DNA of 64,000 nt from positions 4,116,501 through 4,180,500 of the forward strand of contig CATIUR010000012.1 of NCBI GenBank assembly GCA_949592205.1, given 5' to 3'. The notes beneath the pieces were generated by a model. The model was not told the DNA's origin, made no database searches, and worked only from the letters and a program-made list of their open reading frames with translations. This stretch comes from Helichrysum umbraculigerum. Its lineage: Eukaryota > Streptophyta > Magnoliopsida > Asterales > Asteraceae. Numbering within the stretch: position 1 is the stretch's first letter; each line of letters starts with the position of its first letter. Shown one piece after another: positions 22,114 to 33,969 of this stretch. A program made the position numbers and the translations under genes.

Positions 22114-23110
22114 GTTGTATTTATCCACAACTTTACCCTCCCGAGAGGGACTCAAATCCAATTTGACAACTTTATTTCTAAATTCGAGATTTCAAATTTT
22201 TTGAAATTTAAGATTTTCACACCAAAACTGAAATCTAAACAAATTGAAAATGTTGTCTGGGGTTCAATTAATTGTACATCTAACATCGAATGTTCTAATT
22301 TTTTAGTTACTTGTTCATCCCATATTATGTTTTAGCCAAAACTAAATAACAGAAAAATACAAAAATATACGCTGTTTAAAAAGCTAAAAATGAAAAGAAG
22401 TAATATAGCTAGACATCCAACCATATTTCAAAACTTCTGAAAAAGGAAGTTAAAAGACATCTTATCATCAACATATGTTCATATAATGTTTTTGCATTCC
22501 TCATCAAAAAAAAAAATTAATTTTTTATTATTTATTTATATTTTTATGTCGACCATTAAAAGTTTTTTTAATTTATATTTTTAATTTAAAACCAACGCAC
22601 TTTGAATTCTTATACACGTGGGACTCATTTTTTTTAAAAAAAAAATCGGCTACTTTTTGCTTTGCACATGGCATTCCTTTTTTTATATAAGTTGGAGCTT
22701 TTTGTAAAGTCTTCAAAAGTGAGTAAACCTTCAAAAATTGCATTTCAATTTTTTTATTTTATTTTACGGACGAACCATATAGAAATATGGATTTGGAGCC
22801 GGAATTTGAGAGAGAATAAAAACACAGGGAAAGGAGATGCTCGAACAATCTTCTGGTAAAACCAGTAATAAAACTTTTAAATAATATCAGCGGTACAGTG
22901 GTACCTATCTTGAGGTTTAAATCGCCAAAAAAAACAACAAAACAAGAATAAAAGTGGTGAGGCAATAGTGGCGCGTGGCCACGCCGGAATGGCGGTTTTC
23001 TGGTAGCTTGAAACAAGACTGGTCGGGACGTTCAAGAAGAAGAAAGGTTTTGATCACCAACATTGAAATCTAGCAAAAACTACCGAATAACAACGTGAAA
23101 CAACCTAATC
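22114..23110. other. AT-rich DNA, no supported gene
   Basis: Long A and T runs, no recognisable ORF, RNA or element boundary. From about 22860 the base composition shifts towards higher GC. Confidence 0.6.
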
Positions 23111-23305
23111 TCAACGGTATTCTCCGGACCCTTTCGGATCTAACGGATCTTAACCGGATATCGACGGTATCATCTGGACCCTTTCGGATCTAACGGATCT
23201 AAACCAGATATCGACGGTTTTCTCCGGACCCTGTCGGATCTAACGGATCTCAACCGGATCTTGGCGGTCTTCATCGGGATATGACAGATCTAACTGGATC
23301 TCGAA
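23111..23305. repeat. Four tandem 50-bp repeats
   Basis: Units start at 23111, 23161, 23211 and 23261, exactly 50 bp apart. They share TCGACGGT, CCGGACCCTTTCGGATC and TAACGGATCT blocks. The fourth is diverged. The unit is rich in GGATC and CCGGA words and in CpG. Confidence 0.9.
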
Positions 23306-23710
23306 GTAATGATGTACACCATCCGGACCTGGACTCGGATGGTATCCGACGACAGCTCGACTAAGCTTTCGGTACGGACGGTAGACTACATTAGCTATCA
23401 CGACCCCGGACCTGTACCGAACACAGACCCGGATAACGCCCGAGCCCAACTCTTTTAGCTCTCACCTCGGACACTAATACCCGGGACAAGATGCGGACTC
23501 GGCTACTTTCCGTGCCGAACCGCAGCACTGGCCGCTCCATCAACGTAACAGATGAACGGCTGCAAGATGACAAGGCAAGCCCGACATTCTCTGACAGAAG
23601 TACAATCTGCAACCGTTATATTCAGGTACGACTAGCATGGCCTGGCCATTAACCTGGTCGGGGCATTTGATTGGTCCACGTCAGCCGGCACACAGTAAAT
23701 GTCATCTTCG

Positions 23711-23840
23711 CCCACGACCGAGCTTCCACGTCAGCGATCCGCGTAAGAAGTGTCGTGCTCCCCCACGACCGAACTTCCACGTCAACGATTCACGCAGGAA
23801 TTGTCGTGCTCCCCCACGACCAAACCCTTCACATCAGCTT
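23711..23840. repeat. Tandem 51-bp repeats with CCACGTCA
   Basis: Units beginning CCCACGACCG start at 23711, 23762 and 23813 (the last partial). Each carries GTCGTGCTCCCCCACGAC, itself an inverted repeat of GTCGTG/CACGAC, and a TTCCACGTCA motif with an ACGT core typical of plant bZIP sites. Confidence 0.85.
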
Positions 23841-23850
23841 AAGGTTTGTG

Positions 23851-23858
23851 TATAAATA
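23851..23858 (+). promoter_or_regulatory. Candidate TATA box downstream of the 51-bp repeats
   Basis: TATAAATA about 10 bases after the repeats, followed by a C/T-rich leader. The layout (ACGT-core repeats, TATA, leader, then CTTGGTCTCGACTCTGGG) would fit a promoter, perhaps a decayed LTR, but no downstream gene or partner LTR was found. Confidence 0.35.
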
Positions 23859-26660
23859 CCAGTGTTATGCTTTCATTTCAGGCCAACACCTCATAAATTC
23901 ACAAAGTCTTTCCTCACGAATTACTCTCCAAGAATTAAGCTTTCACCACCCTCGATTGACTTGGTCTCGACTCTGGGTTTGCACGCGGAGTGTGACAAGC
24001 TTGATTTCTCATACATCATCATCATCGTTGTACTCAAGTGTTTTTACGCTTGAACACGAAGGCAGAGGCAAAAGAAATGGTTGTGCTTTCAGGTTTCGGT
24101 GGTGGCGTTTTGTGGTTTCGGTGGCGGTGTACCAATTGTTTTAGCGGTGGTGGTGTTTCGGTTTTCATTGATTGTGTTTTGGGGTTTCCGCGGTGGTGGT
24201 GGTAATTACCTTTGATGTGTCAGCGGCGAGGGATGATGACGGAGGTGGTGGTGGTTGTGATGGTGGTTGTGGTGGTAACCGGAGGTTGTCCGGTGGGTAT
24301 GAAGGTCTTGGTGGATTTGGTTGTGACCGGAGGTGGTCCGGTGAATCTGGCCGGAGAACATAGAGAATTTGTGTTTTTTTTTTGTTGTGTTGTATGTGTT
24401 GTGGGTTAGTTAGTTGTTTATATAGTTAGGTTAAAAGGAAAGAATGGTTAAAGGATTTGAAAACGGATGGTTAGGATTGAGTTACATTTAAAATTGAATG
24501 GTCAGGATTGGAGATCGGCTGAATTTTAAGAAAAGGGTTGAATGCATTATAAAGGAGTATAGATTTTTTGAAAAAAAAGCTCCTATCAAATTAAAAGTTT
24601 TGTTTGGATGCAAAACTTAAAGTGGCTGTAGCTTTTTGCTAGCCAAATGGACAAGGACAAGGATGCATGGACAAGGACACCAGTAAAGACGCGTCGCTGC
24701 CAAATGGCATCTTTGGTGAGACAGCACGAAGACGCCTCTAATGGCACTCGTCTTATTGGTCCATTTAGATGGTGAGGCCTAAATAAATATTAAGCTACGA
24801 GTTGAAAGTTACTTTCTACATCCTCGAAGTTTTATTAGTAAAAACTTCAACTAAAAACATGAAAATAATGAAGATAATGAAGATACCATGTAAAGTGTAT
24901 TTAGAGAAAACTTGGTTTTTGATTTGCGCATGCCATTTTAAGTTTTTAACTTACCAAGAGTTACGAATATATTACTCTATGATATGAAACCTCATGTATG
25001 GTATTGTATGTATTCAGATTTTAAAATTGTTTATAGTACTTTTTTGATTACATAAATGAGTCAATGAGATTTTAAAGTAAAACGCATACAGTAATAAAAT
25101 GTGTCAAATTTGATCCGCTCAACTATTTCATTTATCTTTGTAGTATAAAAGAAAATAAAAAAATAAAAAAGGTACCAATAATATGAGTTCATCACAAATC
25201 AAGGATGATAAATGTAACTTTATTAAGTAAAATTTAAATATGAAAAAATAGACCCGCCAATACAAAGAGGTTAATATGATCCTTAACTGCCAATTACCCA
25301 AAATAGCAAACAAAAAACCCATCCCTCTAAAGGATCTCTATTTGCCTCATTTCGCTATTTTTCATCGATTGTTTTTGTTTTGTTTTGTTTTTTTTTTTTT
25401 TGTGCATTTTTAAAAGTTCGCATCTACTTTTGTACACATATTTGAGATGTATGAGTGTGAATTTAATGATTTTGTTGGTTAGTTATGCATTTATGAGGTG
25501 TTGTTCTTATTTTTACAGTGTTCTTATTAGAACTCTAACATTTATACACACATATGCCTTCCACGAGAATTGAACCTACAATTTTTTAATTGATAAGCTC
25601 TCAACATACTCCTAGGCATAAGTTTTATGTTATTGCTATCATGGAAATGCAATTTCATTTTCGATTACCAAATAGCTCCTAAACTTCCACAAGTTGATTT
25701 TACGACAATTGTCCATATATATGGCTGTCGGTGAGTTGAATCGGCGGTTACATGTTGACTTTCGTCTACATCCGTCAGATCTACCCAACTTTTAATCCTG
25801 ACTGTTGCAACTTGAATTTGTTGGTTATCGACGATTTTTTTTTGTGTCGTTTTTTTTCTCCGGATGACCTCTCCAACCTCTGCACACAAGGAGTAGTTTT
25901 AATAATATATTATAGGTTACTTATTTAATTTAGGTAATATTTTCCTTTTCTTTGATAACTTTTTATATATAATGCTTGGAATAATTCTGAATATATATTT
26001 ATAATCAGTGTAATTTTATCTACATTTCGATATAAATTTTAACGTCATATGATATATATTTAACGAACATATTTTTTTTTGTCTCGAAATCAATTTTTTT
26101 TTTTGTATCAAAATGTAGATAAAAATAAACTGGCCGTAGTGGTATATTTAGATTAATACAAAAATTTATATAAGAAAAGTTAAAAGCGAAAAACACAATA
26201 GTACGTTAATAACATTATTTGAATATAATATACATGTTGATATTAATGCCCATGTATGTTTTTTAGGTGGTATTCGACCTGCATACTTTCAAACCTCCAT
26301 TATCAATAACAACAATTAAGGGTCTGTTAACACGTATCATTTTTTTACATATATAATTATGTCAATGGTAATGTTCTAATATATTTTAAAAGTTTATTAT
26401 AAATTCAAAGTTTGTAGGTGTTTATAGTTCAAACATAATTCAGCTGTTAACTTTCTGTGTGATCGTGGTGGTATTTACCAACATTATTAAAGATTTAAAT
26501 ACTTAAATGAGCATCATTGTGTTGTTACACACAGACGCATTATTACACGTTATTATGCCCAAACATTTGTTATATGTTTACATCTTCCATGCAAATAGAG
26601 TTGTATATGTACATTAACTTTACGATATTACTGAGGTTTTTATATGGCATCCACTTAACT
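23859..26660. other. Unassigned DNA, mostly AT-rich
   Basis: At 24180-24365 a GGT/GGTGG-rich stretch gives Gly/Val-rich chance ORFs. The rest is AT-rich with poly-T runs (25381, 26080). I see no supported coding region or RNA gene. Confidence 0.55.
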
Positions 26661-26686
26661 GGACAACGTCCGGGTTAAATACTAGT
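26661..26686 (+). mobile_element. Possible Helitron 3' end
   Basis: A short hairpin GGAC-AAC-GTCC (26661-26671) stands 10 bases before CTAGT (26682-26686), followed by T. This is the form of a plant Helitron terminus (hairpin then CTRRT). No 5' TC end could be identified, so the element extent is unknown. Confidence 0.4.
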
Positions 26687-26873
26687 TTAACCATGTTCAT
26701 GTCATATTAACTTACTAGCTTTCAAACCCATAGATACGCACGGACCATTAAACTTTTATTTCATTTTATAAGTATTAAAAAAATTATATGATTAAATTCT
26801 AACTTGTTATCTTAGTTTTATCTTTTGAATGGAGCTTGAAACTAAATTATTTATGATTATATCTGTTGCACCC

Positions 26874-26926
26874 CCAAATTTAAGATGCGGAAGCGGTTCG
26901 GGTCGGGGCGCGACTAATACGGTAAT
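26874..26926 (-). repeat. LTR G, left part (interrupted by element F)
   Basis: TGTTGCACCCCCAAATTTAAG with GCGGAAGCGG following resembles the start of LTRs C and F. It stops at the F insertion; the last five bases are the GTAAT target duplication. The LTR resumes at 33970. Confidence 0.75.
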
Positions 26927-27556
26927 TGTAACACCCCCAAATTTTGTTTAGCGGAAGCGTTTAGTTTAAGTACTGGGGTGTCACAATAATAACGCGTGCA
27001 TACGTATCAGAGCTTATGATTACAACAGAACATAATATATTAAGATGCCAAAATGTTAATTACAAGATTTACGATTCATCGAGTCGTACAAGTTAAAAGT
27101 AATAAGTATACAAAAGTGGATTTCTAGAATATGACAAAATAGTTTCAGTTATACTGGAGAAATCCATATGTTTTTCCAAAAATGTTGGCATCCTAAAGCT
27201 TCACGGGTCGCCTAATTCTCCATGTGTTGGCGATTCTTACATGCGCAGCTAATTCCCTGAAAAACATAGTAAAAGTCAACAACTAGGTTGAGTGAATCCA
27301 CAGGTTTAATGTTGTATGTTGTTGTTTGAAGTTTTGTAGTCATAGTTGTTGAACCAAATACGTTCATAAATAGTAATTGCCATAATAGTTGAGTAATGTT
27401 TAGTGGAACGTCATCCAAGGTATAAGTTTAGTGGGTTATTCGCCCAAAAGTTTCGTTCTTTGTCGGGACGTTACCCAAAATGCAGTTCATGTGGGATGTT
27501 GCCCAAAAATAGTTGCGTTGGGGCGTTACCCAAATTTTGTGTTTGAAAACGTGTTG

Positions 27557-27766
27557 CTGGTTGTTCCCCAGTAGTTTTAAAGTTTGAGTCGGTCGTTCTC
27601 CGACTAGTTACCAAATGTACAGGTCGTTTTCCGGTAAGATACCAATTTAGCACCGGTCGTTCTCCGGCGAGGTACACTGTTAGTACCGGTCGTTCTCCGG
27701 TAAGATACCATGTTAGTGTCGGTCGTTCTCCGACAAGTTACCAATATGTACCGGTCGTTCTCCGGT
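27557..27766. repeat. 17-nt hairpin array, ~33-bp period, LTR F left copy
   Basis: Units at 27588, 27619, 27652, 27685, 27718 and 27750, plus a shorter relative at 27557. Each has 5-base arms around a TCGTTCT loop. Arms are ACCGG/CCGGT in some and GTCGG/CCGAC in others, so two base pairs change together. Upstream (27430-27535) are simpler GGG...CCC units of the same style. Confidence 0.9.
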
Positions 27767-28420
27767 AAGATACCAAAATAGTTTCACATAGTGATTATAG
27801 TTTTTGTATGGAATACCAATTCGTGTGGACAGTTGTAGTAGTTGACCGTAGTTATAAGCAGTTTTGTATAAGTGTACCAAAGGTAGTTATATGATAGCTT
27901 GTATAACAGTTTAACAGTTCAAGTACTCTAATTGTTCGAGTAAACAGTATGATAAATAATCATATAGTAAAAGCAGTTATGGCAATCAGTAAATCAGTAA
28001 AGCAGTTGACTATGTTTTCCACCCCAAAAGTAGTTAAAAACAGTAAAAGTAGGGGCTGTGAACTCACCTGTTGAGTTTAAGTAGTTGTGCGAGTGCTAGC
28101 AAACCTAAGCCCAAGTACAGTCTGAAATCTCCTAACGTCCTAAACGTACGAGATTTAATAAGTATGTGGATGTCTAAACTAATCATCCATGCTAGTGTTT
28201 GTACAATCAAGCCACGTCCAAATCGTTCGTTTAAATGTTTACGTTGCATTTCGATGTTTGTGAAAATGTATACGACTCGTTGGTGATGTTTTGAAACAAT
28301 AGTTCAAAAATGTTATTATCTCATTTGCTACAGTACTGCTACAGTAAAATTTGACTTTTCTACAGTAACTTTGACTTTTTAAAGTGTGTTTTTAGGGTTC
28401 TGACTTGTGCGACGTAAGGT

Positions 28421-28569
28421 GCGACGTACGGGTCTACGTCGCATTCAGGTTTTTTTGCGACGTCAAGGGTTGCGTCGCATAGGCGACGTTCGCAATTTAA
28501 TGCGACGGAACGGGTTGCGTCGCTATCTGCGACGTGGGGATGATTATGCGACGTAAAGGCCTACGTCGC
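28421..28569. repeat. 22-nt CpG hairpin array, LTR F left copy
   Basis: Units of exactly 22 nt at 28421, 28457, 28502 and 28548, of the form GCGACGT-N8-RCGTCGC, with two units extending pairing by one A-T. More GCGACG half-sites surround them (28409-28605). Confidence 0.9.
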
Positions 28570-29760
28570 AGTACTGTTTTTGGGCAAAATGCGACGTAGT
28601 CGCCTGTTCGACGAACAGATCAAAAATAACGAGTTTTTGGGCGATTTTGGACGTTTTTGGATGCATAAAACACTAAAACATGTTAATCTAAGTATATTAA
28701 ACAAGAAATATCAATTATAACTTCGAAATCTAAAGATTTGCGGGATTTGTCGGAAACTTACGAGTGTCGGATTTGAAATCCGAAAAGATGGAAAGATAGA
28801 TCGTGGTCTCGTGGTCGTTTTATTCCAAAGGAGTAGGGTGATTCGGCGTCGTTTTAGCGTAGTTTTGTGGCATTTTTGTGGTGGTATTTGGTTTGTGGGG
28901 GTGATAGTAGAGAGAAAAAGAAATGTGAGAGAAAGAAAATGAAAGAAATGAAAGAAAAAGGAGAGGTGGGAGGTGGTTTTGTTCCACTTTCGGCCTCCGT
29001 GTTTGCACTCTGTGTTTGTTTACCCGATCGTTAAATGTTATTTTTATTTTAACTAATACGTTTTTAATTTACATTTATTATTTTTAATTAGGATTTTTTT
29101 TTTTTTTTAGGAACTAAAGTAATAAATTTTTATAATATCCAACTTTGTTTCATTTTAATTATACGAATTGACGTTTTGCGTAATAAAATGATTAGTAATT
29201 ATTTTTGACAAAATATTTATTCGTTACGACATTATTTAATAATTTCGTTTTATTAACTAATTTTGGTCACCAAGACTCGTACATTTTTTGTCGCGTTTGT
29301 TTTCAGAGTGTTCTGTACGTAATTACGACTAATTACGAATACGTAATACTACGCGTACTAACTAGTTGGGCTATGCTAGACTTACCTCTAAAATGTGTTG
29401 TGAATTCACTCAAGTAGGGAATTTGCCTAATAATGCAAGTGATTAACGTTAATAATCGCATTTTAAATTGCGGGGTGTTACATTCTCCCCTTGTTAGAGA
29501 AATCTCGTCCCGAGATTTAAATCAAGTCGGATCGCCCGCGGCGTATGTTCTCCGATAAGTCATGTTGTTAACAATAGTAATAGTTTGCATGGCGTTCAAT
29601 TGTTGCCATAGAAGTTCAATCAGTTTAAGTATGCTCGCGGCATAGTTCAATATATTGTGTGTTTCGTTTCGTGGTCAGAGTTTACCAAGTGTTGTGTTCA
29701 AATCGACATTCGAATAAAACGTATGTTAAATCGTAGCAATAGTCGCTAAAACGTACCGTG

Positions 29761-30978
29761 CTAGTTGAGATCCGCGACCGTTTCTGGTGCACGGATGATG
29801 TATGCGCGGCTTTGGGTGTAGCCTTTGTTTGCGACGCGGTTGTTGTCGTTTTGATTGTTGCGGTTGTTGTTCGGTTGTTGGCATTGGTTTCGGTGATGTC
29901 CAGGATCACCACACCTAAAGCAGCCGGTGTTTTGTCCCTCGGGGGCGGCTTGAGGAGGTAGGTTTGTCCTACAGTTCTGTGCTAAGTGACCAGGACGTCT
30001 GCAGTTTTGACAAAATGTACAATCACCATCGTGGTGTCTCCCGCACTTGTCACACCTCGGTTTGTTGCCAAGGTAGGTTTTGGGTCCAGGGTTGTTGATT
30101 GCAGCGTAGGCTCGGGTGTTTCCCGGGTTTCTGTTTTGTTGACCCTGACGGTCGTTACCCTCGCCGTTCCATTTGCGTTTGTGGGTTCCAGATTCGCCCG
30201 CATCAGTACGGGTAGGTTCAGTTTTCCCTGTGATAGCTTTCAGGGTTCCAATCTCGACCGCGTCGTCGGTTAAGCTTTGAGCCAGGTCAACTGCGCTCCT
30301 AAAAGTGGCGGGTTTGGAGGACATAACCATGCCTCGGATTTGTGGTGCCAAACCCCTGTTGTAACGCTCAATGCGTTTGCTCTCGGGGGTTACCATGTGG
30401 GGCACAAGACGTGCAAGCTCCTGGAATCTAGTTGTGTAACCGGAAATGTCAGCGCCGAACATTTGTATGTTCCAGAATTCGGTTTCAAGTTTTTGCATCT
30501 CGTTGGGAGGGCAAAATTCCTCCATCAACATTCGTTTCAGTGTCTCCCATGAGATAGAGTAAGCAGCTGGGCGTCCCATGATTTGCACCTGAGCGTTCCA
30601 CCATGTTAGCGCTTTGTCGGCTAGAGTGCAGGTGGCGTATTTCACAATTTTGTCAGCAGCACAGTCACTGATGTCGATCACTGACTCTGTTTTCTCAATC
30701 CAGTGGACTAGGCCAATGGCCCCTTCAGTCCCGGTGAAGGTGTTGGGTTTGCAGGCTTGAAATGTTTTGTATGAACACCCCTGTTGGGTATTGTTCGGGG
30801 TTTCGCTAATGACTGGAGTGGCTCCACTATTGTTGGTCAAGTTTTCACGATTTCGGCTGGCCTCGTATTGTGCGATGGCTTCAGCCACGCGGCGTTCGAT
30901 GATTTGTTCGGTTGTTTCTGGAGGTGTAGGTGGAGAATTTCGTCGACTGTTTCGAGTCTTTCTTTGTTTAGGCGGCAT
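29761..30978 (-). CDS. Gag of element F (405 aa, two CCHC zinc knuckles)
   Basis: Starts at ATG 30978. Residues about 68-240 match the retrotransposon gag domain of element C (CSYKTFQACKPNTF, ALTWWNAQV, EFWNIQMFGADISGYTTRFQELA). Two CCHC knuckles are complete: CQNCRRPGHLAQNC (323-336) and CFRCGDPGHHRNQC (353-366). A third cysteine-rich piece, CDKCGRHHDGDC, precedes them. Gag assembles the particle and binds genomic RNA (family knowledge). It stops at VADLN, at the point where the C polyprotein continues into protease, so this is a gag-only deletion derivative. The frame is otherwise undamaged, which suggests recent use. The 278 bp from the stop to the LTR hold only the 3' internal end and the polypurine tract. 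Confidence 0.93.
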   Translation of the reverse strand: MPPKQRKTRNSRRNSPPTPPETTEQIIERRVAEAIAQYEASRNRENLTNNSGATPVISETPNNTQQGCSYKTFQACKPNTFTGTEGAIGLVHWIEKTESVIDISDCAADKIVKYATCTLADKALTWWNAQVQIMGRPAAYSISWETLKRMLMEEFCPPNEMQKLETEFWNIQMFGADISGYTTRFQELARLVPHMVTPESKRIERYNRGLAPQIRGMVMSSKPATFRSAVDLAQSLTDDAVEIGTLKAITGKTEPTRTDAGESGTHKRKWNGEGNDRQGQQNRNPGNTRAYAAINNPGPKTYLGNKPRCDKCGRHHDGDCTFCQNCRRPGHLAQNCRTNLPPQAAPEGQNTGCFRCGDPGHHRNQCQQPNNNRNNQNDNNRVANKGYTQSRAYIIRAPETVADLN

Positions 30979-31398
30979 GCTGACGTTCTGCGATGAAAAG
31001 ATGCAGAAGTCAATGCCAATGAAAAATATGTGAGGAATGAAGTTTCACATATTTCAAGTTTTAGAGTTTCAAGAAAAGTTGTCGGATTCCCATCACGTAT
31101 CTTACGACTATGAAACACCCATATGTACTTAGGATAATATAATCACGTTGGCCAGGCGTCATTATATGATGCTAAATACATACTTCTTTTCATCAACCGT
31201 TTAACACGATCCGGTTCACATGAGATCTGAGTGCAATGAACGAGTCTAAGGTGGTGAATAGTTCACGCGTATCGAGGTATCGTAGCGATAGTTTAGATGT
31301 ATGCAACTGTATGTATGCATGTACGTTCTAGCCATGGCTATAGTCTAGGTCTCTAGGTCGCTAAGTCACCTAAAGTTTCCTAGTTCGCTATAACCAAT

Positions 31399-31411
31399 GG
31401 CTCTGATACCA
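31399..31411 (-). other. Primer binding site of element F
   Basis: Minus-strand TGGTATCAGAGCC (initiator tRNA-Met), three bases inside the right LTR. Confidence 0.9.
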
Positions 31412-31414
31412 ATC

Positions 31415-33969
31415 TGTAACACCCCCAAATTTTGTTTAGCGGAAGCGTTTAGTTTAAGTACTGGGGTGTCACAATAATAACGCGTGCATACGTATCAGAG
31501 CTTATGATTACAACAGAACATAATATATTAAGATGCCAAAATGTTAATTACAAGATTTACGATTCATCGAGTCGTACAAGTTAAAAGTAATAAGTATACA
31601 AAAGTGGATTTCTAGAATATGACAAAATAGTTTCAGTTATACTGGAGAAATCCATATGTTTTTCCAAAAATGTTGGCATCCTAAAGCTTCACGGGTCGCC
31701 TAATTCTCCATGTGTTGGCGATTCTTACATGCGCAGCTAATTCCCTGAAAAACATAGTAAAAGTCAACAACTAGGTTGAGTGAATCCACAGGTTTAATGT
31801 TGTATGTTGTTGTTTGAAGTTTTGTAGTCATAGTTGTTGAACCAAATACGTTCATAAATAGTAATTGCCATAATAGTTGAGTAATGTTTAGTGGAACGTC
31901 ATCCAAGGTATAAGTTTAGTGGGTTATTCGCCCAAAAGTTTCGTTCTTTGTCGGGACGTTACCCAAAATGCGGTTCATGTGGGATGTTGCCCAAAAATAG
32001 TTGCGTTGGGGCGTTACCCAAATTTTGTGTTTGAAAACGTGTTGCTGGTTGTTCCCCAGTAGTTTTAAAGTTTGAGTCGGTCGTTCTCCGACTAGTTACC
32101 AAATGTACCGGTCGTTCTCCGGTAAGATACCAAGTTAGCACCGGTCGTTCTCCGGCGAGGTACACTGTTAGTACCGGTCGTTCTCCGGTAAGATACCATG
32201 TTAGTGTCGGTCGTTCTCCGACAAGTTACCAATATGTACCGGTCGTTCTCCGGTAAGATACCAAAATAGTTTCACATAGTGATAATAGTTTTTGTATGGA
32301 ATACCAATTCGTGTGGACAGTTGTAGTAGTTGACCGTAGTTATAAGCAGTTTTGTATAAGTGTACCAAAGGTAGTTATATGATAGCTTGTATAACAGTTT
32401 AACAGTTCAAGTACTCTAATTGTTCGAGTAAACAGTATGATAAATAATCATATAGTAAAAGCAGTTATGGCAATCAGTAAATCAGTAAAGCAGTTGACTA
32501 TGTTTTCCACCCCAAAAGTAGTTAAAAACAGTAAAAGTAGGGGCTGTGAACTCACCTGCTGAGTTTAAGTAGTTGTGCGAGTGCTAGCAAACCTAAGCCC
32601 AAGTACAGTCTGAAATCTCCTAACGTCCTAAACGTACGAGATTTAATAAGTATGTGGATGTCTAAACTAATCATCCATGCTAGTGTTTGTACAATCAAGC
32701 CACGTCCAAATCGTTCGTTTAAATGTTTACGTTGCATTTCGATGTTTGTGAAAATGTATACGACTCGTTGGTGATGTTTTGAAACAATAGTTCAAAAATG
32801 TTATTATCTCATTTGCTACAGTACTGCTACAGTAAAATTTGACTTTTCTACAGTAACTTTGACTTTTTAAAGTGTGTTTTTAGGGTTCTGACTTGTGCGA
32901 CGTAAGGTGCGACGTACGGGTCTACGTCGCATTCAGGTTTTTTTGCGACGTCAAGGGTTGCGTCGCATAGGCGACGTTCGCAATTTAATGCGACGGAACG
33001 GGTTGCGTCGCTATCTGCGACGTGGGGATGATTATGCGACGTAAAGGCCTACGTCGCAGTACTGTTTTTGGGCAAAATGCGACGTAGTCGCCTGTTCGAC
33101 GAACAGATCAAAAATAACGAGTTTTTGGGCGATTTTGGACGTTTTTGGATGCATAAAACACTAAAACATGTTAATCTAAGTATATTAAACAAGAAATATC
33201 AATTATAACTTCGAAATCTAAAGATTTGAGGGATTTGTCGGAAACTTACGAGTGTCGGATTTGAAATCCGAAAAGATGGAAAGATAGATCGTGGTCTCGT
33301 GGTCGTTTTATTCCAAAGGAGTAGGGTGATTCGGCGTCGTTTTAGCGTAGTTTTGTGGCGTTTTTGTGGTGGTATTTGGTTGGTGGGGGTGATAGTAGAG
33401 AGAAAAAGAAATGTGAGAGAAAGAAATTGAAAGAAATGAAAGAAAAAGGGGAGGTGGGAGGTGGTTTTGTTCCACTTTCGGCCTCCGTGTTTGCACTCTG
33501 TGTTTGTTTACCCGATCGTTAAATGTTATTTTTATTTTAACTAATACGTTTTTAATTTACATTTATTATTTTTAATTAGGATTTTTTTTTTTTTTAGGAA
33601 CTAAAGTAATAAATTTTTATAATATCCAACTTTGTTTCATTTTAATTATACGAATTGACGTTTTGCGTTATAAAATGATTAGTAATTATTTTTGACAAAA
33701 TATTTATTCGTTACGACATTATTTAATAATTTCGTTTTATTAACTAATTTTGGTCACCAAGACTCGTACATTTTTTGTCGCGTTTGTTTTCAGAGTGTTC
33801 TGTACGTAATTACGACTAATTACGAATACGTAATACTACGCGTACTAACTAGTTGGGCTATGCTAGACTTACCTCTAAAATGTGTTGTGAATTCACTCAA
33901 GTAGGGAATTTGCCTAATAATGCAAGTGATTAACGTTAATAATCGCGTTTTAAATTGCGGGGTGTTACA
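31415..33969 (-). repeat. 5' LTR of element F
   Basis: 2,555-bp partner of 26927-29482. The 17-nt hairpin array is at 32045-32254; its second unit is the intact ACCGG form, where the left copy has two substitutions. The 22-nt array is at 32909-33057. Confidence 0.93.

Larger units (their letters stand above)
26927..29482 (-). repeat. 3' LTR of element F
   Basis: 2,556 bp, TGTAACACCC...GGGTGTTACA. On the sense strand it follows a polypurine tract (complement of 29483-29497). It carries two stem-loop arrays (27557-27766 and 28421-28569) and a purine-rich stretch near 28905-28980 that is pyrimidine-rich on the sense strand. The small ORFs inside occur in both LTRs and look like chance. Confidence 0.93.
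26927..33969 (-). mobile_element. Element F: gag-only Ty3-type element (TR-GAG-like)
   Basis: LTRs at 26927-29482 and 31415-33969 and target duplication GTAAT (26922-26926 and 33970-33974) bound a complete element. It is transcribed from the minus strand: primer site beside the right LTR, polypurine tract beside the left. The 1.9-kb internal region encodes gag alone; protease, reverse transcriptase and integrase are absent. I noticed about 13 differences between the LTRs (about 0.5%). It inserted into LTR G. Because its gag frame is open, it may have moved using enzymes from a C-like relative. Confidence 0.93.

Noticed and set aside
24172..24409. Gly- and Val-rich ORFs as a host gene exon
   Set aside because: Translations of GGT-rich low-complexity DNA, no splice structure or domain.
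22640..24660. A single element bounded by GGCTAC/GGCTGTAGC-like ends
   Set aside because: The two ends do not form a convincing inverted repeat and no target duplication was found.
27471..27677. Minus-strand ORF with GERPV repeats resembling zinc-finger linkers
   Set aside because: It is the translation of the 17-nt hairpin array; no Cys or His fingers are present.
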